From assembly GCA_003104975.1 (NCBI GenBank), contig PQAM01000008.1, positions 248,001-312,000 of the forward strand: a stretch of DNA of 64,000 nt, written 5' to 3'. This DNA is from Candidatus Methylomirabilota bacterium. GTDB taxonomy: Bacteria; Methylomirabilota; Methylomirabilia; Methylomirabilales; Methylomirabilaceae. The position numbers were made by a program, and so were the translations under genes. The notes beneath the pieces were generated by a model that did not search any database, was not told the origin of the DNA, and saw only the letters and a program-made list of their open reading frames with translations. Each line of letters starts with the position of its first letter. Position 1 is the first letter of the stretch. Shown here piece after piece: positions 34,193 to 41,678 of the stretch.

Positions 34193-34279
34193 GTCATTCC
34201 TGCGAAAGCAGGAATCCAGAACCTACGTTCTTTCCTGGATTCCGACTCGTGCCCGCGACGCGAGCTTGGCCGGAATGAC
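34193..34279. repeat. Intergenic palindromic repeat (GTCATTCC...GGAATGAC type)
   Basis: Outer arms GTCATTCC and GGAATGAC enclose an inner inverted repeat (CCTGCGAAAGCAGG) and further complementary segments (GGAATCCAG with CTGGATTCC). This form occurs as a dispersed repeat in many bacterial chromosomes. It lies between copA and the CYCXC gene and probably folds as an mRNA hairpin. Confidence 0.75.
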
Positions 34280-34356
34280 GTCCAGAAAGCTGCAACGAAT
34301 GTCGAGTACACGATTTTGGTTCGGGTTGATTGGTAAGAAGGGAGGTGAACGCGTAT

Positions 34357-34782
34357 ATGGAACAAGATCCAATGAAGCAATCCGATAGGCGATGGGCGTT
34401 AAAGATCATTGGCGGAGGTCTGGTGGGCCTCCTCGTCGGGCTGGCGACCGGTGGACTTGCTGTGGCAGGTGGGGATGGCAGCCTGCCGGGGATCCCCAGG
34501 CGTCCTCGCCCGGCGACACCTTCGCCCGCGCTGTTCAGTGGCAAGCTGGCTGAGACTTATCGGATCGCCAGGGAGGTACCGGAGCTGATCGAGCAGATGC
34601 CGTGCTATTGTGGCTGCTACGGGATGGCGGACCACCGGAACAACCTCGACTGTTACGCGGATCGGCATGCGGACACGTGAAGGATGTGCCAAGACATTAC
34701 GCTGGATGCGTATGCCATGTACAAGCAGGGGAAGAAGGTTCCAGAGATCAAGGCGGCAATCGATCGAAAGTATGCGCGATAA
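34357..34782 (+). CDS. CYCXC-family protein with in-frame TGA, probable selenoprotein
   Basis: Read through the TGA at 34678-34680, this is 141 residues with Sec as residue 108. The N-terminus has a Tat-like motif (SDRRWALKIIGGG) and a membrane segment, then PCYCGC (Cys83, 85, 87), HRNNLDCY, and HADT-U-RMC followed by QDITLDAYAMYKQGKKVPEI and KAAIDRKYAR. Cys-containing relatives I know (PCYCGC family) carry CxxC at this spot and the same C-terminal pattern of EIRxxIDxKY, so U replaces the first Cys. A SECIS-like hairpin lies at 34695-34714. AGGGAGGTGA precedes the ATG at 34357. Probably an exported, thiol-based metal or redox protein of the copper operon. If Sec is not inserted, a 107-residue truncated form results. 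Confidence 0.82.
34695..34714 (+). promoter_or_regulatory. Candidate bacterial SECIS element
   Basis: Hairpin CAU(U)ACGC - UGGAU - GCGUAUG: seven base pairs with one bulged U four pairs below the loop, and two G in a five-base loop. It starts 14 nt after the TGA, so loop and bulge sit at about the distance and arrangement of the E. coli fdhF SECIS (bulged U, four pairs, G-rich loop). Folded by eye, not by program. Confidence 0.65.
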
Positions 34783-34794
34783 AAGGAGAGAGCG

Positions 34795-34941
34795 ATGGCT
34801 ATCGATCCCGTGTGCAAGATGACGGTGAATGAGAAGCAGGCGGCGGCGACCGCCGTCCATCAAGGGGTGACCTACTATTTCTGTGCCGTGGGCTGCAAGC
34901 GCGCCTTCGAACAGTCGCCGGAGAAATATCTTTCGAAATAG
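34795..34941 (+). CDS. Small stand-alone YHS-domain protein
   Basis: A 48-residue protein: MAIDPVCKMTVNEKQAAATA at the start, then YYFCAVGCKRAFEQSPEKYL. The Cys7, Cys30 and Cys34 pattern is the same as in the YHS domain of CopA (about 50% identical by eye). AAAAGGAGAG precedes the ATG by 6 nt. Likely a copper or metal carrier in the same operon as CopA and the CYCXC protein. Confidence 0.88.
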   Translation: MAIDPVCKMTVNEKQAAATAVHQGVTYYFCAVGCKRAFEQSPEKYLSK

Positions 34942-34966
34942 GAGGCCGAGGCGGGATGTATTGTGT

Positions 34967-35044
34967 TTAAGCTGCTCGGAGGGCGTCGACGATTTTGAGG
35001 CGCGCGGCGCGCACTGCGGGCAGGAATCCGTCCGCGAGTCCCAT
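34967..35044 (-). pseudogene. Remnant of the ABC permease 3' end
   Basis: On the minus strand it reads MGLADGFLPAVRAARLKIVD then ALRAA and a stop, matching the C-terminus of the permease at 37351-38517 (LLGGFLPAVRAARLKIVDAL). By hand count 66 of 76 nt match, the first 34 identical. It is a direct repeat of that end and forms the left border of the second toxin-antitoxin islet. The next 115 nt (35045-35160) hold nothing recognisable. Confidence 0.85.
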
Positions 35045-35161
35045 CGCCTATCCAACCCATGGGTTGTGCCGAGTAATCGTCTGTCCATGACAAGATGTTC
35101 TGTGTCCCAGCCATGGAGAGTTGAAAAACCTTCCGGCAACTACATACCCTGGACGGTCAGT

Positions 35162-35611
35162 TTACGGGCACTTCGCGAAAAATGCCTCGTACAACTCAAT
35201 AACTCGATTTTTTAGGTTGATTATCTCGTACCGACCGACGTCTGTTTTAATATCGATCGTATCTTTCGCTTTTCCTAAACGACTCACTCCCAATTTCGTT
35301 CTGCCTATACCCCCTGGTACGTGGACAATATCCTTGGCAGTCGGAGTATATGTGAGCGAGTAGTGTTTACTCGCGTTTGCGATGTCGCGGCAAATCTGTA
35401 AATATTCACTCTTTCGGATTGTATCGAGATCAGCTTCCTGTTCAGGAGCCCACGTACCGGGCTTCTTCTTGAGCCACTCGTAAAGATGCCACGCCGTCAC
35501 GGCGAAATTGAACACGTTATCGGCACTGACACCCTGATCCAGCCGTGCTGCCTCCCTTCGTAATTTCTCAAAAAGATCTACAGGTGAAGTCAGTTGGAAT
35601 GTAATGCTCAT
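35162..35611 (-). CDS. Hypothetical protein, possibly HEPN-like
   Basis: About 149 residues, starting MSITFQLTSPVDLFEKLRRE. The middle has VFNFAVTAWHLYEWLKKKPG and the segment ICRDIANASKHYSLTY, a pattern (RDIANASKH) seen in HEPN-type helical proteins linked to mobile elements. A longer start (GTG at 35647) is open, but neither has a good ribosome site. Codon use is less GC-rich than the flanks, fitting an acquired islet. I cannot name its function. Confidence 0.55.
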   Translation of the reverse strand: MSITFQLTSPVDLFEKLRREAARLDQGVSADNVFNFAVTAWHLYEWLKKKPGTWAPEQEADLDTIRKSEYLQICRDIANASKHYSLTYTPTAKDIVHVPGGIGRTKLGVSRLGKAKDTIDIKTDVGRYEIINLKNRVIELYEAFFAKCP

Positions 35612-35780
35612 TGCGGCTTCCGCATAGGTAACCTGACCATTAACCACACTAGTCGAGCTATCGGTACAGGGCTGATCGACCTCGTGTAACCTTAGAGCCC
35701 CAAACGGTTATCGCGAGTCTCTTGCCGTTCCAGGGGCTTGTCAATATTTTTCAGATTTCGCCATTGTCGACAAACGTCGA

Positions 35781-36041
35781 TCAGCCAAAACGCTTGTCGT
35801 ACTCGGCATGCGACCCGATCCAGAACCACTGAACTCCGTCAGGGACTAATACGCCGAGGGCGCGGTAATGCATACCGACTCGGACGCTACGGAAGCGTCC
35901 GCCGTGCACGGATTTGAAGTGTAGGGAGGGGTGTGCCGGATTCTTTTTGAGGAGAGTGAAACAGCGTCGGGCGAGATCTTGAACGTCGGGTGGCAGAGTA
36001 TCGAAACATCGCCAGAATCCACTCGACGTGAAGTGTCTCAC
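35781..36041 (-). CDS. RelE/ParE-type toxin
   Basis: An 86-residue protein with the RelE/ParE layout: FTSSGFWRCFDTLPPDVQDL (first helix pair), HPSLHFKSVHGGRFRSVRVG (central sheet with basic residues) and WFWIGSHAEYDKRFG at the end, where H-x2-Y is often seen in this family. It overlaps the antitoxin gene by 4 nt. Complete; likely inhibits translation or gyrase, undecided. Confidence 0.75.
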   Translation of the reverse strand: MRHFTSSGFWRCFDTLPPDVQDLARRCFTLLKKNPAHPSLHFKSVHGGRFRSVRVGMHYRALGVLVPDGVQWFWIGSHAEYDKRFG

Positions 36042-36238
36042 ATCTCGCGCGCCTTACCCGCACGATATTCGACTAGTGCCTCTTTAGCTAACGCATCGAA
36101 CTTTCCGGCAGCGGCATCCGCCTCGATTTGGGCATCCCAGGCAGCAGCATCGAACTCCAAGAACCAACGTCGAAACTTTGCCAGTTCCTCCGGAGGAAGT
36201 TGTTCGATAGCGCGTTCGATCGTCTCTACAGTTGTCAT
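36038..36238 (-). CDS. Antitoxin partner of the RelE/ParE-type toxin
   Basis: A 66-residue acidic, helical protein starting MTTVETIERAIEQLPPEELA, with KFRRWFLEFDAAAWDAQIEA in the middle. AAGGAGAG lies 5 nt upstream of the ATG at 36238. This short helical type often precedes RelE/ParE toxins, as here with a 4-nt overlap. Confidence 0.72.
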   Translation of the reverse strand: MTTVETIERAIEQLPPEELAKFRRWFLEFDAAAWDAQIEADAAAGKFDALAKEALVEYRAGKAREM

Positions 36239-36266
36239 GACGCTCTCCTTGCAGCGAGCCTTCATT

Positions 36267-36509
36267 TTACCAATCAAGCACCTCGTGACACTTCCCGACA
36301 GGCGTTTTGAAGCCCTTGCGAATCGACGCACGCATTCCCGGGATCGCATTCAGGTATAGCGTCTCCTGGATGGCGCGCCAATCGGCTTCCGATACGAGCA
36401 CGGCGGAATGACGCTTGCCAGCGATCTGGATCGGTTCGTGGGAATCGGCAACATCGTCCAGAAGCGCGTACAGTCTTTTTCGGGCCTCAGTGGCGGTTAT
36501 ACTGGTCAT
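36267..36509 (-). CDS. Phd/YefM-family antitoxin, orphan
   Basis: An 80-residue antitoxin opening MTSITATEARKRLYALLDDV and with IQIAGKRHSAVLVSEADWRA, the Phd/YefM core that binds operator DNA. GGAGAG lies upstream. No YoeB/Doc-type toxin follows: the next gene downstream belongs to another pair. It may be an unpaired regulator, or the toxin was lost. A 26-nt palindrome is just upstream. Confidence 0.82.
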   Translation of the reverse strand: MTSITATEARKRLYALLDDVADSHEPIQIAGKRHSAVLVSEADWRAIQETLYLNAIPGMRASIRKGFKTPVGKCHEVLDW

Positions 36510-36532
36510 ATGCGTCTCTCCAATCCCCTATG

Positions 36533-36558
36533 ATGGCGTACGGTGTACCGTACGCCAT
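36533..36558. promoter_or_regulatory. 26-nt perfect palindrome upstream of the phd-like gene
   Basis: ATGGCGTACGGT and its reverse complement ACCGTACGCCAT around a GT centre, 24 nt upstream of the antitoxin start. A likely operator for the Phd-type antitoxin. Confidence 0.6.
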
Positions 36559-36629
36559 ATCTATTTCGATGGTCCCGTGTGTTATTCGGCACCGAGCATC
36601 ATCTGCGCCTGAAAGCCTATCTAGGCCTG

Positions 36630-36986
36630 TTAGGCGACCTTCCCTGCCTTGGGGCCGCGTGCCAAACTCGTCGCTTGCGTTAGCACTTCGGCCACCCATC
36701 TTTCAGGTTTTTTCCCCGCCTTCTCAGCGGCTAAAACTACTCGGCGGTGTTGTTCGGGTGATAGCCGTACCGTCAACTGACCCGCAAACGGTTGTTCCGG
36801 CTCTTCCCCGCGCTCGGCGCAGAAAGCCAAATAATCCTCTACCGAATCCTCAAACGCCCGACGTAGTTCATCCACCGATTTGCCCTGAAACGTAATCACG
36901 TCGCGGATGTTGATCACCTCTCCGTGAAAGAGATTGGCTTTATCGTCGAACTCGGTGTGGGCTAGATAGCCTTTGTACTCCATCAT
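36630..36986 (-). CDS. hicB: HicB-family antitoxin
   Basis: A 118-residue antitoxin: N-terminal partial RNase-H-like domain (YKGYLAHTEFDDKANLFHGE, then GKSVDELRRAFEDSVEDYLA) and a C-terminal ribbon-helix-helix (GQLTVRLSPEQHRRVVLAAE). Its start overlaps hicA by 4 nt; order hicA then hicB is standard. Confidence 0.87.
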   Translation of the reverse strand: MMEYKGYLAHTEFDDKANLFHGEVINIRDVITFQGKSVDELRRAFEDSVEDYLAFCAERGEEPEQPFAGQLTVRLSPEQHRRVVLAAEKAGKKPERWVAEVLTQATSLARGPKAGKVA

Positions 36987-37249
36987 GGCATCACCCCTGC
37001 TTCTGTCAAAAAACGGCGCATTGCCGCAACCGCGCCTCGATCAGTTTCTTTTCCGGGATGGGGACAATGAAATACCGCGCGAACGCCCTTGAGGGCAATG
37101 CGCACTCTTGAACCGCGTCCTTCAGTGATATCTGCTCCGCAAGCGACCAATAAACGCTCGATATCTGCCCAATGGATGTTGGCACGCACAGGGTCTGCAA
37201 AGACGGCTTCCAATGTCTTGCGATGCTTCGCGCTCAGCCTTGGTTGCAT
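36983..37249 (-). CDS. hicA: HicA-family mRNA interferase toxin
   Basis: An 88-residue toxin with a dsRBD-like fold: HWADIERLLVACGADITEGR (about residues 26-45), GSRVRIALKGVRAVFHCPHP and a catalytic-type His in the HCPHP segment. Longer than many HicA (about 60 residues) by an N-terminal extension (LSAKHRKTLEAVFADP), as in the HicA form paired with long HicB. A TTGACA promoter ends only 4 nt before the ATG, so the mRNA may be leaderless. Confidence 0.85.
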   Translation of the reverse strand: MQPRLSAKHRKTLEAVFADPVRANIHWADIERLLVACGADITEGRGSRVRIALKGVRAVFHCPHPGKETDRGAVAAMRRFLTEAGVMP

Positions 37250-37253
37250 GCTG

Positions 37254-37282
37254 ATTCTCTAGCTTTTCCAATAGCCTGTCAA
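37254..37282 (-). promoter_or_regulatory. hicAB promoter
   Basis: On the minus strand, TTGACA (37282-37277), a 17-nt spacer and GAGAAT (37259-37254). The -10 ends 4 nt before the hicA ATG; no ribosome-binding site is visible. Confidence 0.6.
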
Positions 37283-37350
37283 GGTTTCGGTCGGTAAGTG
37301 TCCCTGTTGCTACCCGGCACTGGCTCGGTGGGGATCCAGATGCCTTTGTA

Positions 37351-38517
37351 TCAAGCTGCTCGGAGGGCGTCGACGATTTTGAGGCGGGCGGCGCGGACGG
37401 CCGGCAGGAAGCCGCCCAGCAGCCCCATGGTGAGCGCGAAGACGAGCGATTTCCAGACGATTTCCGGCGTGAGAGCGAACCGGAACGCCAGCTCCGAGAA
37501 CGACTGCCAGTTCATCGTCGAGATCTGGACGAGTTGCATTGCCGAGGCGCACGCCAGTCCAACCACCCAACCGACGAGTCCGAGAAACAGCGCCTCCAGG
37601 AGAAACGCCGCCAGGATCGCACCCCGGCGGAATCCCAGCGCGCGCAGGGCGCCGATTTCCGACGTGCGGATGGCCACCGCTGCGTACATAGTGATCATGG
37701 CGCCGATCATCGCGCCGACCGAGAAGATCACCGAAAGGGTCAGCCCGAGGTAGCTGATGAAGTTCGACATGGCCTGCGACTGCTCCTCATAGAAGGAGCG
37801 CTCGCGCTTGACGTCGAGGGTCAGCCGCGGATCGGATTCCAGCCGCCGCTTCAGCGCCTCGAACTGCGACGGGTCGGTCAGCCGCGCGGCGACCGACGAG
37901 AACGCCGTCCGTCGAAACGCCTGCATCATCTGCTCGCCGTCGCCCCACACCTCCGAGTCGAACGCCGATCCGCCGGCGTCGAAGACGCCGACCACCGTCC
38001 AGTGACGACCGCCGAAGCGCAGTCGTTCGCCGATCCCCGTTCCGTCGAAGCGCTCGGCGATACTCCTGCCCACGGTGATCTCGGTGCTGTCGGGCCGAAA
38101 CATCCGCCCAGAGACGACCCGGACCTGGGGGCGAAGGGCGAGGCCCTGCGCGCCGACCCCCCGCACGGTCACATTGGTCGGTACGCCGGTCCCGCGCTTG
38201 GGTTGCGTGATCAGGACGACCACCTCCTTCGAGGCCATTCGCACCCCGGCAGGACCGGTGGCGATCTCCGGCTGGCTCTCGATGATGGCTGCCTGCGCGC
38301 GGGCGACGGCGCTCTGGATCTCGGTGCCCGAGGAGCGGCGGCTTACCAGGATGTTGTTCGGCTGTCCGGTCGCGACGAGTGTCTGCTTCAGTCCCGCGTC
38401 GAGCATCATCACCGCCGCAAACACAAAGACCACGAGCGCCATCCCGCCGGCAGTCAGTGCGGTGGTCAACTTCCGGGTCCAGAGGTTCCGGACACTGTAT
38501 GAGACCGGGATCGGCAT
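37351..38517 (-). CDS. FtsX/MacB-type ABC permease
   Basis: A 388-residue permease with an N-terminal membrane helix (about residues 20-42), a large periplasmic domain and three C-terminal helices in the FtsX domain (VIFSVGAMIGAMITMYAAVA, GALRALGFRRGAILAAFLLE). It is the last gene of the adaptor-ATPase-permease-permease operon. Its last 25 codons are repeated at 34967-35044 at the far border of the islet. Whole and intact. Confidence 0.92.
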   Translation of the reverse strand: MPIPVSYSVRNLWTRKLTTALTAGGMALVVFVFAAVMMLDAGLKQTLVATGQPNNILVSRRSSGTEIQSAVARAQAAIIESQPEIATGPAGVRMASKEVVVLITQPKRGTGVPTNVTVRGVGAQGLALRPQVRVVSGRMFRPDSTEITVGRSIAERFDGTGIGERLRFGGRHWTVVGVFDAGGSAFDSEVWGDGEQMMQAFRRTAFSSVAARLTDPSQFEALKRRLESDPRLTLDVKRERSFYEEQSQAMSNFISYLGLTLSVIFSVGAMIGAMITMYAAVAIRTSEIGALRALGFRRGAILAAFLLEALFLGLVGWVVGLACASAMQLVQISTMNWQSFSELAFRFALTPEIVWKSLVFALTMGLLGGFLPAVRAARLKIVDALRAA

Positions 38518-38533
38518 CGCGTACCCTCCGCCA

Positions 38534-39691
38534 TCACCCGATGGCGCGCAGCCCCTCGACGATCTTGACCGTCGCCGCCCGCCGTCCCGGGACGACCGCC
38601 GCGGCGATCCCGACCCCCAGCGCGCAGACGATCTGCAGGGCGACGGTCTCGCCGCTCACCTCAAACACGGGAAACAGCGTCCCCACCTTTGCGGCGAACC
38701 AGGCGGCGACCGGAAATGTGGCGACGATACCGATGACCGCGCCGCTGGCGGCGATGGCGACCGATTCACCGAAGATGAGCGCTGCGATATAGGCCGGTGA
38801 GAAGCCGAGGGTCTTGAGCGTCGCGTACTCGCAGAGCCGCTCGCGGGCGGTCATCGCGATCGTGTTGGCCATGACCGCCAGGATGATGACGATGACGACA
38901 TAGGAGACGATCCGGATGGCGATGACCAGCGCCTCGGTCTGCTTGACGAAGCCGATCTGAAAGGCGCGCTCGGTTTCGGTCAGGGTCTCAGCCAGCGAGT
39001 TCTTGAAGACGGCATCGATGGCGCGACTCACCTCGGCGACGCGGTCGATGTCGGTGACGTCGACAAGGTAGACGCCGACCTGATCGGTCTGACGGATGGC
39101 GCGCTTCTTGATCGTTTCGTTCAGATACTCCCAGTGAAAGAACATCTGCGAGGTATCGGTCTTGGTGTCGACGCCGTCGTAGATGGCGCGCACCGTGAAC
39201 TCCCAGGTGCCGGGGTAGATCGTCCCGCGCAGCGGTAGTACGTCGCCGACCTTGAAGTGGTAGGTGTCGGCGAGCTTGCGGCCGACCACGGCGCCCTTGC
39301 GGTCGCGCAGAAAGGCGGCAAACTCCTCCGGCGCGACGACATATTCGCGGTACATGGCGAAATAGGTGCGCGGTTCGACGGCGAATTGCGGAAAGAAGTT
39401 TTTCGGGTCCTGATAGATGCCGGCGAACCAGGTGGCGTACGAGACGGCACGCACCCCGTCGACGCCGCGGATCTGGTCGCGATAGCTGAGCGGCAGATGG
39501 AAGACCAGCGAGACCGCGTTGCGCGTGACCAGCCGCGTCGGGGCCGCCCCGGCCGCCCCGGCGTACCAGGCGTCCACGACCGTTTGCAGCAACCCGAACG
39601 ACAGGATCGCCACCACCAGGCCGAGCAACGTCAGCGCGGTGCGCAACTTGTGGCGGAGCGCATTCCGCAATACGAGCTTCAGAAACTGCAC
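38534..39691 (-). CDS. FtsX/MacB-type ABC permease
   Basis: A 385-residue permease, paralogous to the next gene in the operon. It has an N-terminal helix ([20 protein letters not shown]), a periplasmic domain, and the C-terminal FtsX helices with [20 protein letters not shown]. Sixteen nt separate it from the second permease. The two likely form a heterodimer, as LolC/LolE or DevC-type pairs do. Confidence 0.92.
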   Translation of the reverse strand: MQFLKLVLRNALRHKLRTALTLLGLVVAILSFGLLQTVVDAWYAGAAGAAPTRLVTRNAVSLVFHLPLSYRDQIRGVDGVRAVSYATWFAGIYQDPKNFFPQFAVEPRTYFAMYREYVVAPEEFAAFLRDRKGAVVGRKLADTYHFKVGDVLPLRGTIYPGTWEFTVRAIYDGVDTKTDTSQMFFHWEYLNETIKKRAIRQTDQVGVYLVDVTDIDRVAEVSRAIDAVFKNSLAETLTETERAFQIGFVKQTEALVIAIRIVSYVVIVIILAVMANTIAMTARERLCEYATLKTLGFSPAYIAALIFGESVAIAASGAVIGIVATFPVAAWFAAKVGTLFPVFEVSGETVALQIVCALGVGIAAAVVPGRRAATVKIVEGLRAIG

Positions 39692-39698
39692 CGGACGT

Positions 39699-40418
39699 TC
39701 ACCGCAGCGACCGCTCGTGCACGTCGTCCGCCGTCGACAGCTCGCCCTTGTCGAGATACATGATCGCGTGGGCCTGGTCGGCGGCGCGTCGGTCGTGGGT
39801 GACCATCACGATTGTCTTACCGAGGTCGGTGTTCAGGCGGTCCATGAGCGTGAGCACCTCCTCGGCCGAGTGTCGGTCGAGATCGCCGGTCGGTTCGTCG
39901 GCGACAATCAGGCGCGGGTCGGTAATGATGGCCCGCGCGATGGCGACGCGCTGCTGCTGTCCACCGGAGAGCTCGGATGGGTAGTGGGCCATGCGATCGG
40001 ACAGACCGACGAGCGCAAGCGCGGCCTCGACGTGCTCCCGTCGCTTGCGGCGGTTCAGACGGGTCAGCGTGAGCGGCAGCTCGACGTTCTCAAAGGCCGT
40101 GAGAACCGGTATCAGGTTATAGAACTGGAAGATAAAGCCGACGGTTCCGGCGCGCCAGTCGGCGAGTTCGGTCTCCGACAGCCGGGTGATGTCAACGCCG
40201 TCAAAGAGGATCTCGCCGGTGTCGGGCTTGTCGATTCCGGCGATCAGGTTGAGCAGCGTCGACTTGCCTGATCCGGACGGACCCATCAGGCCGAGGAAGT
40301 CGCCTGCCCGCACCTGAAGGGTAATATCGGTCAGCACCGGTACGACCTGTCCGCCGCGCCGGTAGGACTTGGCGAGGTTGTGGATATCGATCAGCGGCCG
40401 AGCGGCAGTCTCATTCAC
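39699..40418 (-). CDS. LolD/MacB-type ABC transporter ATP-binding protein
   Basis: A 239-residue ATPase. Walker A is GPSGSGKST (about residues 46-54), the signature LSGGQQQR (about 148-155) and Walker [13 protein letters not shown] (about 169-180). It lies 7 nt upstream of the first permease gene and 19 nt after the adaptor gene. Confidence 0.95.
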   Translation of the reverse strand: MNETAARPLIDIHNLAKSYRRGGQVVPVLTDITLQVRAGDFLGLMGPSGSGKSTLLNLIAGIDKPDTGEILFDGVDITRLSETELADWRAGTVGFIFQFYNLIPVLTAFENVELPLTLTRLNRRKRREHVEAALALVGLSDRMAHYPSELSGGQQQRVAIARAIITDPRLIVADEPTGDLDRHSAEEVLTLMDRLNTDLGKTIVMVTHDRRAADQAHAIMYLDKGELSTADDVHERSLR

Positions 40419-40437
40419 GGGTGTGTGCCTCTTACCG

Positions 40438-41649
40438 TCACTTCCGGTCCGTCTTGACGCGCGTGCCGTCGGTCAGTTTGTCGAGTGGTGTGAGGGCGAC
40501 CTTCTCCCCTGTCGGAACGCCGCGAATCTCGACAAGATCGCCGAGTGTGCGGCCGGTCTCGACCGTGGTGCGCATCGCCCGGCCCTCTTTGACGACGAAC
40601 ACGACCTGCTGTCCGTTGCGCTCGACGACCGCCTGTCTTGGGACGGCGATGACGGACTTCCGTTCCTCGGGCGCGACCTCGCGCTCGAGGAACGCAACCT
40701 TCGCGCTCATGTCCGGCAGGACGCGCGTGTCACGCTCCACAAGCCCGATTTTGACCATCACCGTCGCCTTCGCGCGGTCGACGGTCGGCACGATCCGGTT
40801 CACGACGGCGGCAAAGCGTGTATCGGGTATGGCATCGAGTTGGATCTCGCACGGCTGGCCGACTGTAATCCGACCCAGCGACGACTCGGCCACGTCTGCC
40901 TCAACCTCCAGCGTCGACATATCGGCGATGGTCACGACCGCGCCCTTGGTATCCATGGCGCTTGAGAACGGGGTGATGTTGTCGCCGACGTTGGCGTTCT
41001 TGGTCAGGACCACCCCGTCGAACGGCGCGCGGATCAGCGTCTGGTCCAGCGCGACCTCCGCCGCCTTCAGGTTGGCCCGCGCTACTGAGATGGCGGCCTC
41101 ATTCGACTGAGCTGTCGCGCGCGCCTTGTCGGCCCGCGCAACCGCCGTATCGAGCTCCAACTCGCTGACAAACTTGTTCTGCCACAGCTCGCGCCAGCGT
41201 GCCAGGGTACGTTCGGCGTCGCGCAGTTCGGCCTGCGCCTGCTCGAGGTTTGCCGTCGCAACCTTAACGTTGGCTGCTGCCTGCTCGCGGCTTGCCGCAA
41301 CGTCGCGGCTCTCGAGCCGCGCGATGACCTCGTCCTTCTTGACGTGGCTGCCTTCCATGACGCCGAGCCATTCGAGACGCCCCGTTGCCTTCGACGCTAC
41401 CGCCGCCTTGCGCTGTGCGACGACATAGCCGGTGGCGTTGAGTGCGGTGACCGCCTGCGATGGATATGCGGTCGTGACCGTTGCGGTCTCTACCGTCACC
41501 GTACCACCGAGGCCGCCAGAGAAACCGAGTATCGCCGCAACGACCAAGAGGGCGACGCCTGCCGCCCAGGGCCACAGCCGTCGACGCGCGCGCGGGATAC
41601 GGGCCGCACTCTTGTCGATGCTCAGCTTCGAGAGATCGGGATTTGCCAC
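40438..41649 (-). CDS. HlyD-family efflux adaptor
   Basis: A 403-residue membrane-fusion protein: N-terminal anchor (about residues 27-46), lipoyl half (ATGRLEWLGVMEGSHVKKDE), an Ala/Gln-rich helical hairpin (about 120-205), the second half (LIRAPFDGVVLTKNANVGDN) and a beta-barrel. First gene of a four-gene exporter operon. No TolC-like gene is attached here; the one at 2750-4369 might serve both pumps. Confidence 0.92.
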   Translation of the reverse strand: MANPDLSKLSIDKSAARIPRARRRLWPWAAGVALLVVAAILGFSGGLGGTVTVETATVTTAYPSQAVTALNATGYVVAQRKAAVASKATGRLEWLGVMEGSHVKKDEVIARLESRDVAASREQAAANVKVATANLEQAQAELRDAERTLARWRELWQNKFVSELELDTAVARADKARATAQSNEAAISVARANLKAAEVALDQTLIRAPFDGVVLTKNANVGDNITPFSSAMDTKGAVVTIADMSTLEVEADVAESSLGRITVGQPCEIQLDAIPDTRFAAVVNRIVPTVDRAKATVMVKIGLVERDTRVLPDMSAKVAFLEREVAPEERKSVIAVPRQAVVERNGQQVVFVVKEGRAMRTTVETGRTLGDLVEIRGVPTGEKVALTPLDKLTDGTRVKTDRK

Positions 41650-41678
41650 AACGAACCTCTGGAGGTGTAGACCACTGG

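Noticed and set aside
34330-34680. 116-codon protein ending at the TGA, taken as complete
   Set aside because: The conserved C-terminal half of the family continues in the same frame after the TGA, and a SECIS-like hairpin follows.
35045-35160. Coding frames to the right of the permease remnant
   Set aside because: Short overlapping frames without start signals or similarity; treated as non-coding.
37534-38502. Plus-strand frame over the ABC permease
   Set aside because: Composition is Arg/His-rich and it is fully overlapped by an intact permease gene.
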